64,000 nucleotides of DNA, from contig CATQJL010000112.1 in the NCBI GenBank assembly GCA_958299035.1, forward strand, positions 327,001 to 391,000. The letters are read 5' to 3'. Under the pieces are notes generated by a model. It was not told the DNA's origin. It saw only the letters and a list, made by a program, of their open reading frames with translations, and searched no databases. The stretch is from Cylicocyclus nassatus. Its lineage: Eukaryota; Nematoda; Chromadorea; Rhabditida; Strongylidae. The translations under genes and the position numbers were made by a program. Shown piece by piece: positions 1 to 10,727 of this stretch (the first letter of the stretch is position 1; each line of letters starts with the position of its first letter).

Positions 1-342
1 AAAATTTGGTACGACAGTGTAAAAACTTTTACAAAAAATGGAATAGTACGCCTTGCAAGTCGGCTACCCGAGCTCTCGCGCGACTGATTATTGCCAGCCT
101 GTCGTGCGCGGCGCCTGCGTAATTGGCAGTCACAAGTAATGGGATACACCCATCAAAAGTTTGTACCGATACTAGTCGCGATTGTACAGGCCGTCCGCGC
201 TGCGCACGGAGAGCAACGCTGTTGCCTACATTGAAGACAGTTCACGATTGGAAGAAGCCAGAGAAAACAGGCGGCGAGAGTGCACTAGAAAAAAGGATTG
301 ACGCGTAATACACACTATAGTTGTGACTAACGGAAATTTTCA
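1..342. other. Unassigned sequence
   Basis: No gene, repeat or RNA could be recognised. A short open frame at 123-308 has no recognisable motif and is probably chance. Confidence 0.3.
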
Positions 343-905
343 TCAAATGAACGAATATCGAATAATTGACTTTTGAAAAGTTTTCGAACGAATGAATATC
401 ATAATTGGTTTTCGAAAATTTCTCGAATGAACGAATATTATTCGATTTCCGACTTTTACATTATTTGAATTCGAATATTCGAATGTGGTCAAATTCCAAA
501 ATTCGAATGAACGAATATTCGAATAACTGAACTTGGTCGAATATTCGACTATTCGAATAAACGAATAGCCGAATATCATCGAATATTCGAATGCAATATT
601 AGAATGTTCGCGTAGAATATTCGAATATATAAACGCAGTAGTCGAATAACCAAATATTCGAACAACGATTTTCAAAACTTTTCGAATAATCGAATATTCG
701 AATAACTGTCTTTAAAATTCCTCGAATATTCGAATATTCGAATAAGTCATTTTTCCGAATCGTCGAATGAACGAATTATTCGAATAAAGACCTTTTTCAT
801 TTATTCGACTATTCGAATAATCGGACTTTCTCGAATATTCGACTATTCGAATATTCGAATAGTCGTATATCTCGAATAAATTATTCGAATACGAATATTC
901 GGTTC
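343..905. repeat. AT-rich TTCGAATA satellite-like tract
   Basis: About 560 bp are built from degenerate copies of TTCGAATA and ATATTCGAATA. The core TTCGAA is palindromic, so both strands look alike. Copies are spaced irregularly and alternate with GAATGAACGAATA. Open frames through it (rich in Tyr-Ser-Asn) only reflect the repeat. It resembles a decayed simple satellite and no function is visible. Confidence 0.8.
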
Positions 906-1128
906 CAACTATAATACACACCTTGCGCACTCTCCGCGCTCTCCGGACGGCCTATACACGTTATACTCACGTGCCGTTTCTCAATTGCGGTGCGCGTGCG
1001 CAAATATGACCAGTTCGTGCAGTCGATAACTCGAGGGTACTTCATATCAGATGATACGCAGCTTTGGAAGCCATTTCTACGTCTGACTTGATGAACCAAA
1101 GACTGGGCGCAATCGGTGATTCGACTTT
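906..1128. other. Unassigned spacer
   Basis: Nothing recognisable lies between the TTCGAATA tract and the next inverted-repeat element. Confidence 0.3.
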
Positions 1129-1485
1129 GAAGGCACCGTCCGAGCAGATTTAGAAACGTAAAGTAGATTGGTGTCCGTCATGATAAAGCTCTTGCCCAAG
1201 AGGCCTTGTACCAATTTGCTTGTGAAGTGAGAAAATTGCTTCAGAATTGGCGACTTTTACGCCCCGACGATTTGCCCGCCCTAGATTCGATAAGCCAGAG
1301 TGCGCATTTCGCATACAGTCACCACAACGACCTCGTGTCTGAACGTTCGCGGTACGCGTGTAAATTTAAAATCACGGACTTCCGGAAAGCTCGTTTTCGA
1401 CATTCTCGTGCCCTCCAAGTTGCATTTTTGGATTCAGCGGGGAGAGTTAGCACGGGTAAGCCAGAAAAACCCGGACGCTGCCTTC
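1129..1485. mobile_element. Short inverted-repeat element, AAGGCA-CGTCC ends
   Basis: Ends read GAAGGCACCGTCCG on the left and the complement of GAAGGCAGCGTCCG on the right, about 357 bp apart. The same terminal motif (AAGGCA[G/C]YGTCC) bounds elements at 23694-24143, 31252-31611 and 31817-32136, so this is a family of MITE-like elements. No coding capacity is seen. The target duplication is ambiguous because the flanks continue the palindrome (TTGAAGG/CCTTCAA). About 220 bp after it (1486-1704) are unassigned. Confidence 0.5.
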
Positions 1486-1867
1486 AATATAGTACGTTCT
1501 TGTTGATGTGTAAGACTTGTAGGCAGTGTCTATTAAGAAACCAGGACGTCAAGAATACACACGATGCTTTATGAAGATAAGACTATATCAACTCAAAGAC
1601 AGCGTCAAGGCAAATCTAGGCACTTCGGGACAGGACTCGAATCGTCCTGGGAACAGGCTAGACTCCGTTTTTGAGACAAAAAGCAAAGGGGTACCGTAAA
1701 ACATGCTATGAAGACATGTAAGCGAACACTCACAGGGGCGGACCCAGATTCGAAAGTGCCAGTTGAGGTAAACTATACGTCGTCTGAATCAGCGTGGAAC
1801 TCTGATTTCAAATCTGCATTAATTATTTGCCAAGTGGTCCTCGCTGACATGTTAAGTTTCAAGTTAA

Positions 1868-2090
1868 GTACGATTCGCACCTGGTACCCAGATGTGGCCG
1901 TCTGGTTTCGTGGATAAGCGCGGACCCTATGGAGCACCCCTTATAACGCAAAGCAAACATTCTTAACCTGCCAAAAATGTTGCACAGGAAAAGAATTCGA
2001 ACCCTCGACCATCTGTTCCATAAGTTTCGCGCTTACCCACTACACTAGACGGTCACACATGGTTTCCAGGTGCGAATCGTACTCATACAT
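1868..2090. repeat. Small inverted repeat with tRNA-like arms
   Basis: Positions 1868-1925 and 2030-2090 are inverted copies, sharing TACGATTCGCACCTGG followed by GTGNCCGTCTNG and GGATAAGCGCG or GGGTAAGCGCG. The minus-strand arm (feature 1984-2056) keeps both pol III-like boxes. The plus arm keeps only the A-box half. Confidence 0.55.
1984..2056 (-). other. tRNA-like pol III module (pseudo-tRNA)
   Basis: Read on the minus strand, an A-box-like TAGTGTAGTGGGTAAGCGCG is followed about 30 nt later by a B-box-like GGTTCGAATTC. The T-stem can pair using several G-U pairs, but the acceptor ends do not pair, so this is a tRNA-derived module rather than a working tRNA. It resembles the heads of tRNA-derived SINEs. 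Confidence 0.45.
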
Positions 2091-2103
2091 GTGAAAAGGG
2101 GAC

Positions 2104-2165
2104 AATGTGTTCCTACCCCCTTCACCCCTGGGGCCGGAACCCAGGTGACCCCCTTCACCCATGGC
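2104..2165. repeat. CCCCCTTCACC dispersed motif, copy 1
   Basis: Two CCCCCTTCACCC blocks about 35 bp apart. Similar paired blocks occur near 4746-4815, 10460-10535, 19880-19950, 23215-23295, 42275-42325 and 44460-44545, several ending in a version of CCGGCTCCCCCTATCGCACC. It looks like a conserved end or internal module of a dispersed element. Confidence 0.5.
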
Positions 2166-2182
2166 CGATGAGTTGGTGGAAG

Positions 2183-4567
2183 AAGTGAGACTAAGAAATC
2201 AACATTTTAAGCAAAATTATACAACTATCGGCATTATTAAGATCAAATTTAGTGACATGTTGATTCTAAATATTATTATCATGAGGGTCAAAACTTATTT
2301 GCGGGTTCACTGAGAAGTACGTCGGAAATTTGCCGCCTATTGTTCACTTCTAGAGAACGACAAAAAAGCCTTGAGAAAAGTTTACGTGTGTAGCCTTCGT
2401 GTATATATGTCAATGAAGTTACTCACGTATTTGCTGAAATAATAAGTGAAATAATAAATGAACTTTGATGATCGGTGCGCAGTTGAATTGCATTCTCTTG
2501 AAGGGAATAAATTTTCTAAGCAGATGGCGGAATCGTGAAAAGTCATTGATTGATTCCTTAAAGAGACCTTGTCTCAACTTTCAATATTATTTCTAAACTC
2601 TGACAGAGATCGTAACGTGTGCGTAGAGAAAAAGTTGCAACCAAGGGCACGTATTACATCGAAGACTTAGTGTAATCAGGGTTAGTTTTACTGTCAAAAT
2701 GCTATAGCTACGAGGATCGTGGAGTTCTACAATCCGCCTACTTGGACGATAATAGGGATGAGGAAGGACAGGAGATGCATTTTTCCACGTTGGAGCACTA
2801 TAGAGGAAGAGAAGAACAAGCGTATATGATCACTGGCGCAATTTTTCTATAAAAAATTGTAACTTTTTCATATGAGAAGATAGGAGAGTCTCTAGCTATA
2901 CATTGAATTACTCTTGTTGCAAGCTTTCAGAAAATATATAGCTTGCCAGGAGAGGAAGAATTTTCGTGTAAGGTGAATGTGGTCGTAATTGTTTTTCTAA
3001 AATTAAGATTTTTTTCATAAAAAATTCACAACGTTACCACATGAAGAGCTAGAAGAGTTTTTTGCACTCTATTGGAATCCTCTCGTCGTCCGTTTTCTGA
3101 AAATATGTAGGTTGCCAGAAAAGACGGGAATTTTCCTAGCGGGTGAAAGGGGTCGTAGTCGTTTTTCCGGAATTATGCCAATTTTTAATCAAAAAAATTT
3201 ATAACATTTTTATATGAGAAGCTAGGAGAGTGCTTAGGTATTCATTGAATTCCCCTCGTCGTCCGCTTTCAGAAAATTTATAGGTTGTAGGGAGAGGGGT
3301 GCTAAAAGTACGTAGTGAAGGTGGGGGGGGGGAACATGGTATAATGGGCGTGTTCCTTTGGCTCCTTAAAACGACGAGTACAGAAAGGAACATTTCCATT
3401 ATACCATTTTCCGTTACCTTCACCACATACTTTTGGCACCCTCTTCCTACAACCTATACATATATTTTCTGAAAGCGGACGACGAGAGGAATTCAATGAA
3501 CACCTAAGCACTCTCGTAGCTTCTCATATAAAAATGTTATAAATTTTTTTAATAAAAAATGGCTTAATTGCGGAAAAAACGACTACGACCCCTTTCACCC
3601 GCTAGGAAAATTCCCGTTTTTTCTGGCAACCTACATATTTTCAGAAAACGGACGACGAGAGGATTCCAATAAAGTGCAAAAAACTCTTCTAGCTCTTCAT
3701 GTAGTAACGTTATGAATTTTTATAAAAAAAAATTTCCTTAATTTTAGAAAAACAATTACGACCACGTTCACCCTACACAAAAATTCTTCCTCTCCTGGCA
3801 AGCTATATATTTTCTAAAAGCTTTCAACAAGAGTAATTCAATGTATAGCTAGAGACTCTCCTATCTTCTCATATGAAAAAGTTACAATTTTTTATAGAAA
3901 AATTGCGCCAGTGATCATATACGCTTGTTCTTCTCTTCCTGTATAGTGCTCCAACGTGGAAAAATGCATCTCCTGTCCTTCCTCATCCCTATTATCGTCC
4001 AAGTAGGCGGATTGTAGAACTCCACGATCCTCGTAGCTATAGCATTTTGACAGTAAAACTAACCCTGATTACACTAAGTCTTCGATGTAATACGTGCCCT
4101 TGGTTGCAACTTTTTCTCTACGCACACGTTACGATCTCTGTCAGAGTTTAGAAATAATATTAAAAGTTGAGACAAGGTCTCTTTAAGGAATCAATCAATG
4201 ACTTTTCACGATTCCGCCATCTGCTTAGAAAATTTATTCCCTTCAAGAGAATGCAATTCAACTGCGCACCTATCATCAAAGTTCATTTATTATTTCACTT
4301 ATTATTTCAGCAAATACGTGAGTAACTTCATTGACATATATACACGAAGGCTACACACGTAAACTTTTCTCAAGGCTTTTTTGTCGTTCTCTAGAAGTGA
4401 ACAATAGGCGGCAAATTTCCGACGTACTTCTCAGTGAACCCGCAAATAAGTTTTGACCCTCATGATAATAATATTTAGAATCAACATGTCACTAAATTTG
4501 ATCTTAATAATGCCGATAGCTTAATAATTTTGCTTAAAATGTTGATTTCTTAGTCTCACTTCTTCCA
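2183..4567. mobile_element. Foldback element with ~1.2-kb arms made of tandem units
   Basis: The two halves are inverted copies: the left arm starts GGAAGAAGTGAGACTAAG and the right arm ends with its complement. The centre is near 3370, beside a G-run at 3325. Within the arms three ~170-bp units repeat (about 2840-3300, mirrored at about 3440-3900), each with an AGCTAGAAGAG-like box, a TTTCTGAAAATAT box and a GGGTGAAAGGGGTCGTA-like box. Long arms built of tandem repeats are the hallmark of Foldback/Galileo-type elements. No transposase is present. Confidence 0.8.
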
Positions 4568-4687
4568 GTTTTTCTTCTTCGAATTTTAGCGGGTAAAACC
4601 CAATGTTCGACTATAACCCGGTTTGGCTACAATTTCACTTGATGCATGTGAATGAAGAGAACATGAGAAGCAATGATGACGAACATT

Positions 4688-4830
4688 GGCACCCCCCCCC
4701 CCCGCCCGAGGCACCTCGACAGCGGCGCCCCCCCCCGTCGGTCCCCATACCCCCTTCACCCTGGAGAGGCGAAACCCCTATGACTCCCTTCACCCTGGAG
4801 AGGCCATGTTCCCCCTTTGCACACATATGA
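4688..4830. repeat. Poly-C runs and CCCTTCACCCTGGAGAGG repeat
   Basis: A long C run (from about 4691) is followed by another C run and two copies of CCCTTCACCCTGGAGAGG at about 4752 and 4787. It is the partner of the motif at 2104-2165 on the other side of the foldback. Confidence 0.55.
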
Positions 4831-4976
4831 TCGTACCTAGCGAAACTTGGCATGTCAGCGAGGAAACCGGGGCTCACAACTCCTTTCTAAAAAACGCTTG
4901 GCAGATAAGAAAAACAGATTTGAAATCGGTGTTTCAAGCTGATTCAGATGATATATAGGTTATTTCAATTGGCACT

Positions 4977-5173
4977 TGTCGGTGCACCTCTGGTCAGACG
5001 AAAACACGCTCCCGAAGCAAGTTACTACACAACTGACATGCTCCATGTATTATTTCACATAGCGCGCAATTCAAATGTAAGACTGAAATAAACGAATAAC
5101 TTGTTTATAGCGCAGAGAAACGCATATGACACCAAATCCGGACTGTATACATGTATCATTTACAAAAGTTTTA
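4977..5173. other. Unassigned spacer
   Basis: Nothing recognisable. Confidence 0.25.
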
Positions 5174-5403
5174 CAGGGCTTATCAAACGCAATGTCGCTT
5201 GTTCAGCACATATCCACTCCCGCGCTGGACTCTGCTATCTCTTCCGTGAGCATGCTTTCTGATCACTTTCCCAGGGCGAGCGTGGGAAAGGCGGAGCCTC
5301 AATCGATTGGAAGTGATTAGAGAGCATGTTCGCGGAAGAGACGCAGACTCCAGCGCGGGAGTGGAGATGCTGATGCAAGCGACACCGTGTTTGATAAGCC
5401 CTG
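5174..5403. mobile_element. 230-bp palindromic MITE
   Basis: The ends are CAGGGCTTATCAAAC and its complement. The arms (5174-5275 and 5305-5403) are imperfect inverted copies containing CCACTCCCGCGCTGGA. The left flank ends in TA and the right flank does not, so the target duplication is uncertain. Non-coding. Confidence 0.65.
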
Positions 5404-6389
5404 GACGTGGAAAGCTCAGAAAACTTATATCGTGATTTCTGTTTCTGCCACACCTTTTTGAAATTACGCCACAGCTGAACATTTTTATCCCAGAGAAATC
5501 TTTGGCGGATGATTTACATGATTCGGTAGCGTAAATCTGCTACCTTTGATGGGACTGATTTGAGCCAGGTTTATCTTTTAGTCTGGGTAATGATCGCTGA
5601 AAGCACAGCCATTAAAGGAACAAGAGACAAACAAGATTAACTGGTTCGTAATTTCAATTTGGCGGTTCTTTAAGCTAGGATCTCAAAGTGTGCAAAGAAG
5701 AGGTAGCGCTTTGTACTCAGTGCAAAAAGAAGTAACTAACTCACTTCTAGATCAAGTTAATCATGTTCAAAAATGACCTCACTTTACCTCGTTTGAAGAG
5801 CTTAGAATACTGAAACTTGGTCCAAAAGGGTTATATGACATGCTGATTATGAAAATGTTCAATATTTTTTCTCATGCTTTACGGTAGGTAAATGGTAAAT
5901 CAAAGGGGTCTTACCTAGTCACACTTTATGCGAGAGAGGGGGAGGGAAGGTCTCTGTGGACGCGTGTTACACCTTTCTCGCCTGCTGCTCAGACACAATT
6001 AACGGCTGCTGACAAGCGGAGAAGTCCTTTCGGCCGAGGGCGATGCCATGCTTTAGGGCGGAGCCTAAACCGCCGAAGAGCGGGCGAAATACTGCTGCCA
6101 GCTGGCTCCCAGGTGTCCGCAAAAGCGCGCGAATGCGCACAAAATCATGCCTACCGTGAGAATAAATGGCGGGCATACGATTTCACCATTGCTGCGCGCC
6201 TTACTTCATCTTTTAAACTTTGTTGATAGTATTTTTCTTTTACTAAAGTGCTTTCTTCTCTGTCTTTGCTCTTGTAGTATCATGTGTTACCGCTCATATT
6301 TGTTTTCAGCGGAGTAGAAAGCGCCTTCAAGCTCTCGCACTTGCGAAAATTTTTTCGCTGTATAAAACAAAGGAAAATAAGTAAAACAA
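5404..6389. other. Unassigned sequence
   Basis: About 1 kb with no supported gene, RNA or repeat. Short open frames on both strands lack recognisable motifs or splice structure. Confidence 0.3.
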
Positions 6390-6585
6390 ACGCAAAAAGG
6401 ATTATTGAAAGCATATATTTATGTATTACACTTATAAGAACTCGCCGTCAGCTATCGCGAGCAGCCGAAGGCCATGAACGCATTCCTCCTCGGCACTTCC
6501 CACGTATCCGGAGAACAAAGCTTCTAGACGAAATTCGATTTAACTAGCCAAACAATCTCTTTAGGACCAACGACTGTGCCCTAAC

Positions 6586-6600
6586 GGCCCTCTTTAGGCA
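6586..6600 (+). other. Degenerate histone-type 3' stem-loop (left arm)
   Basis: AACGGCCCTCTTTAGGCAAC resembles the histone mRNA 3' hairpin (6-bp stem, 4-nt loop, AAC upstream), with one strand of the stem damaged. A weaker second copy (CTCTTTAGGACC) lies about 26 bp upstream. Both match the pair in the opposite arm at 10101-10149. Confidence 0.45.
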
Positions 6601-7555
6601 ACAGATACGATGAATACAGCAGCATAATTCTAAATAAACGTGCTAATCAAATGGTGTATTTGGAAGTAAAACTCAGCAAGACTTCACAGATTTTATTAAG
6701 TAAATTTTGTTATAACGTACTGCGAAGAAAGCAGGTCGTCCAGGAAGTAATGACGAGAACAAGAATCTCGAATGATAAAAAGCAAAAAACCATGCGAAAT
6801 TTCCGCCGTTATAAATCTGGTGGTTGAAGATGTCAGCAACTGCGACTTCATGGATTTTATATAGTAAGTTTGTTCTGTCAGATAGTGAAAAAAATCAGTT
6901 CGTTTTGGAAAATGGTCGCCGAGAGACAGAGACCCTCTTCGCTCTAAAGGCGAACACGCCAAAAGACTGACTGTCATCATGGAGCGCGTTAAGTGAGAAC
7001 AGTATGCGATAAGTCGACCGCTTTGCGAGACATATGCGCTGCGGCACGCCTGGGTCTGCTCGCGTTTAGAGCAAAAAGGGTGCGGCTTATACACCTGAAA
7101 AAAGGGTAAGTAAATTCTGTCATAACGTACTGCGAAGAAAGTAGTTCGATCTAGGCAGTAAACACCGAGAACCAGAATTTCGAATGATAAAATAACGAAA
7201 ATCATGCGAAAATTCCACTGTTATAAATCTGGTGGTTGAAGATGTTAGCAACTGCGACTTCATAGGTTTTAAAGGGTAAGTGTTGTTCTACCAGTTAGCG
7301 AAGAAGTCAGGTCGATTTGACAGTGACCGCCGACAACGAGAATTTCAAAAAATTAGTTCACTTTAGGTTGCTTACAAGGAAAGTTCGCCGAATCGAAATG
7401 GCCGATTGATACGTGGTATATACCCGGACGCGGGGCTCGGAAGGTTAGTATCAAATGTGCGCTCCTTAGCTGCGGCGCGTTATTGTGAAGCAAGTTATGG
7501 CCCTCTGAAGTTTTTGGCGTGTGCATGTCTAGAGTACGCACAAATGCTCCGATTG

Positions 7556-7630
7556 TGGTCGTGTGGTGTTGTGGTTAGCTTCTCGGACTCACAGGTGACC
7601 GGTGAGGGTTCGAATCCTGTTGCTGTCCAC
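7556..7630 (+). other. tRNA-like pol III module, plus arm
   Basis: A-box-like TGGTGTTGTGGTTAGC is followed 43 nt later by a good B box, GGTTCGAATCC. Box spacing suits a tRNA, but acceptor and T-stem pairing are poor, so a functional tRNA is unlikely. The inverted mate is at 8041-8116. Confidence 0.5.
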
Positions 7631-8040
7631 ATGTTTTGCGTTCTTGTCAAAAATCATTTTTTTACCTGTTTTATGTATTAGTGAGGTAAAAAATGACACA
7701 CACGGGTTACGGGATGATTTTTCTCACGAAAATTCGACCAATGCTTCATATGTAAGATTTTCGTAGAACATAGCAACGACTTTTTAGCGACGGCTTTTCA
7801 ATTGACTTTGAAGATTTGCCAGATCCTCACTCCCACATACTTTCTTCGATTGCACGTAGTATTTACATGACAATCTCCAAGTTGTATCACGCCCTACTAT
7901 TGATTCTTGCTAATGGGCTACCTTGTGAGAAACACGGCAGGATGTATAATTAGTAGAGTTTAACCACCCGTATGTGCATTTTTTACGTCAGTAATGCATA
8001 AAACAGGTAAAAAATGAATTTTGAGAAGAACGCAAAACAT

Positions 8041-8116
8041 GTGGACAGCAACAAGATTCGAACCCTCATTGGTCACCTGTGAGTCAGAGACGCTGACCAC
8101 TACACCACACGACCAC
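8041..8116 (-). other. tRNA-like pol III module, minus arm
   Basis: On the minus strand TGGTGTAGTGGTCAGCG (A-box-like) and GGTTCGAATC (B-box-like) lie in tRNA-like order. It converges with the plus-arm copy. Transcription from both would give complementary RNAs. This inference is from sequence only. Confidence 0.5.
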
Positions 8117-8589
8117 AATCGGAGCATTTGTGCGTTCACTAGACATGCACAAGCCAAAAACTTCAGAGGGCCACAATTTGCTTCACAATAATGCGTCGCA
8201 GCTAATGGGCGCACATTTGATACTAACTTCCCGAGCCCCGCGTCCGGGTGTATACCGCGTATCAATCGGCCATTTCGATTCGGCGAACTTCCCTTGTTAG
8301 TGACAGCTGACATTTGAACTCCTACAATTTTTGAATGAGAAGATGTGTGATGTTGCGACTTCAAAGGCTTTGTAGAGTAAGGTCTTTTCTACTAGAATAT
8401 GTCTTAGACGTACCGATCCGTTCAGACACCGTCGAGAGCCAGACTCTTGAAAAAGCAATTAGAAAACGCTTTTTTAAATTCTAACAGCTCAAAACTTTTT
8501 CAGAACTGCATGAATCATGTTGCGACATCATAAGTGAGATTCTCTCATCAAGAGCATTCAGATGATATATGTATGTGGCAGTCTAGGGC

Positions 8590-8725
8590 CTTCTTCGACT
8601 TGTGCCCGGGGAGGAGACTTTTCATCACTAATTCTTCCCCCCCCCCCGCCCCAGCCCACTTCAATGTACTGGATGGGGGCCGCCAGGGGAGAATTAGTGA
8701 TGAAAAGGCTCCTCCCCGGGTTGAA
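8590..8725. repeat. Inner palindrome around a C run
   Basis: GGGGAGGAGACTTTTCATCA and its near-perfect inverted copy flank a C run at about 8637-8647. It lies within the larger foldback and is probably a nested MITE. Confidence 0.6.
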
Positions 8726-9353
8726 GCCGCAAAAAGCATCGAACCCCCATATATCATACACCATCTGAAAGCTATTAAAGAAGAGAACCTAACCTATAAA
8801 GTCGCCCCGTTAATCATGCAGTTTTGAAAAAGTTATGAGCTGTCGAAGAATGAGAAGCGCTTTTTTACCTGCTTTTTCAAAAGCCTCGATCTCGGCGTCA
8901 TCTCAAAGGATAAGACTAAAACACATTCTAGTAGAACAAACTTTACTCTACAAAGCCTATGAAGTCGCACATCGCACAGCGTCACAATCCAGATTTATAG
9001 GAGTTGAAATGTCGGCTGTCACTAAGCAACCTAAAATCGCGTATCTTTCAAAAATCTCGTTCTCGGCGGCCACTGCTCAAATCGACCAGATTCTTTCACT
9101 ATATGGCAGAACAACGCTTACCATGTAAAACCTATGAAGCCGCAGTTGCTGACATCTTCAACCACTAGATTAACAGTGGAAATCATGGTTTTTTCGCTAT
9201 TCTATCATTCGAAATTCTGGTTCACGTCAATTACTTCCTGGATCGACCTGCTTTCTTCGCAGTACGTTATAACAGAATTTACTTAACAAAAACTGTGAAG
9301 TCTTGCCAAGTTTTACTTCCAAATACACCATTTGATTGACGCGTTTATTTCAA

Positions 9354-10073
9354 ACCAGTGCGTCACCTCTGCTTCGCAGAGGCTCGCACTGGTCTTACTT
9401 CATATGCCTTACTCATCCTTAACTAAAGATGGCAATGAAACTCACCGCGCAGTGCCGATTATCGCAAGTAAAATGTAAACAATTACCCATTTAGAATGCT
9501 TTTTCATGTGAGATCGGTGATTTCGCTTGGATGAAACTTTTCGCAGAAGAACAAATACAAATTTGAATAGGTTTTTGGACTCTTTCTGGCTTGGTAGCTA
9601 CCATAAGGACAGTAGGCAACGTGAGCTACATCTTTGTGCAAAAACTTTCTCGAATGCTCAGGTAAAACCATGGCAAATTAATCATTTACGCAATCATTTC
9701 TTTTTGGCGTCGTCCTCCTAAAGAGTGAACTTTTGTCCACTTTTTTGGACTTAAGTCCATGGCTTGCACATCAGCATGCCAAACACATCACCGATTTTGC
9801 AAAAAGTGGTGATACGGAACCAATTTTGCTGGCCAGAACCTAAGTGGTTCCGTTTGACGTGCAGTTTCTGAAAGATCCAACCAATAAAACCACTCGTACT
9901 TTTGCACGATAGGCTCTTATGTTGGTCGCATGCGATGTGCAAAATTTGGGCTCAGGACGTTGGCTGGAACTCGCTCTACGAATTTCGTTACAGACAGACA
10001 CACAGACATACACACATACACACACACAAAAACACGTAAACAACCTTAGCCCGTTATTATAAGTTATGATATT
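9354..10073 (-). mobile_element. Hairpin-terminated element (family C), copy 1
   Basis: The plus strand begins ACCAGTGCGTCACCTCTGC, the complement of the family's terminal double hairpin, and ends at the complement of ATCATAACTTATAATAACGG. A short (CA)n tract lies just inside that end (about 10000-10030). The hairpin pairs CCAGTGCG with CGCACTGG and CCTCTGC with GCAGAGG. It interrupts the right arm of the 6.4-10.3 kb foldback. Non-coding. Other copies: 28118, 52185, 56390 and fragments at 41575 and 44540. Confidence 0.75.
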
Positions 10074-10100
10074 TATGCCCGCTGTAGTCATCGTATTTGT

Positions 10101-10116
10101 GGCCCTAAAAAGGGCC
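10101..10116 (-). other. Histone-type 3' stem-loop
   Basis: On the minus strand the sequence is GGCCCTTTTTAGGGCC: a perfect 6-bp stem with a four-T loop, preceded by CAAC and followed by ACAAAT. This is the arrangement of animal replication-dependent histone mRNA 3' ends bound by SLBP. No intact histone frame lies upstream, so it is a captured or relic 3' end inside a foldback arm. Confidence 0.6.
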
Positions 10117-10133
10117 GTTGTGTCACAGTTATT

Positions 10134-10149
10134 GGCCCTAAAGAGGACC
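10134..10149 (-). other. Second histone-type stem-loop
   Basis: Minus-strand GGTCCTCTTTAGGGCC folds as a 6-bp stem (one G-U pair) with a CTTT loop, preceded by CGAAC. It lies 17 bp from the first hairpin. A tandem pair is unusual for histone genes and fits a duplicated relic. Confidence 0.5.
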
Positions 10150-10439
10150 GTTCGGTTAGCACTCTTGAAATTCATCAAGAAGCTTTGTTCTCCGAAAATA
10201 TGTGGGAAGTGCTGGGGCTTAGATGCGTCCATGCCATGATGGCCTCGGAGTGCTCGCAGTAGGCGACGGCGAGTTTCTAAAACCAAATTGAGTGAGAAAA
10301 AAACTTTTAATAACCTTCGAATTTGTTCTTCTTATTTCTCCTTATTACGAAAAAGCAAATGGAACTTTTGAGAAAGAAGTTTTGTGAAAAGAGAAGTCGA
10401 GCTGTGCTCCCCCCCTCCTCTCGGTGTTTTTGGGAGGTG

Positions 10440-10540
10440 AGTGTCCGGCACCACCACCTTCACTTTTGGCGTCCAGTGATAGCTGGGACCACATTCACTT
10501 TTGGTGGGCCTGGCTCCCCCTATCGCACCCCTGTGCGCAG
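10440..10540. repeat. CCTTCAC dispersed motif, copy 3
   Basis: Paired CCTTCACTTTTGG and CATTCACTTTTGG blocks are followed by CTGGCTCCCCCTATCGCACC, the same module seen at 44460-44545. Confidence 0.5.
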
Positions 10541-10727
10541 CAAAGTACGTAAGTATCGGTTTCGCATCAACCCTCATATTTCGGAGGTTGGAGTGCATCT
10601 AGTTCGAAAGCTGTATAGCATGCTTGACTCTACTATCGACGGAGTATTCGCTAAGATTGCGCTTGGATTTTCTACTTGTCTGCCTATTCCGGGGGAATTC
10701 TGCCCTATAAAATATTTGTTGTTTAAC

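Larger units (their letters stand above)
1755..4976. mobile_element. Degenerate outer foldback enclosing other elements
   Basis: Sequence at about 1755-1870 recurs inverted at about 4840-4976 (shared AAGTGCCA, ATCTGAATCAGC, ATTTCAAATCTG and TGCCAAG blocks). The arms resemble those of the TTA-flanked element at 14513-14967. Between them lie a tRNA-like inverted pair (1868-2090), a motif containing CCCCCTTCACC, and a separate 2.4-kb foldback. The termini are eroded and no target duplication could be read. Confidence 0.45.
7375..8296. mobile_element. PIF/Harbinger-like foldback MITE carrying tRNA-like arms
   Basis: The termini are CAAGGAAAGTTCGCCGAATC and the complement of CAAGGGAAGTTCGCCGAATC, flanked by identical TTA triplets (7372-7374 and 8297-8299). 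Three-base TWA duplications are typical of PIF/Harbinger elements. The arms (about 7375-7640 and 8035-8296) are inverted copies with a GTATACCGCGTAT-like block and a tRNA-like module each. There is no transposase, so it must rely on an outside source. Confidence 0.75.
6390..10290. mobile_element. Very long composite foldback (~3.9 kb)
   Basis: Left-arm sequence from about 6438 (AACTCGCCGTC) to about 7350 recurs inverted between about 8300 and 10280. Shared blocks include the AATCAAATGGTGTATTTGG box (6645/9330), TAACGTACTGCGAAGAAAG (6715, 7125/9250) and GGTGGTTGAAGATGT (6820, 7228/9150). The arm contains a ~400-bp tandemly repeated unit. A tRNA-bearing inverted-repeat element (7375-8296) sits near the centre and a hairpin-ended element (9354-10073) interrupts the right arm. 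The outer arm tips carry histone-type stem-loops. No transposase is seen. Confidence 0.7.

Noticed and set aside
7556..7630. Functional tRNA gene
   Set aside because: A and B boxes are present, but acceptor and T stems pair poorly and the unit is embedded in a transposon arm.
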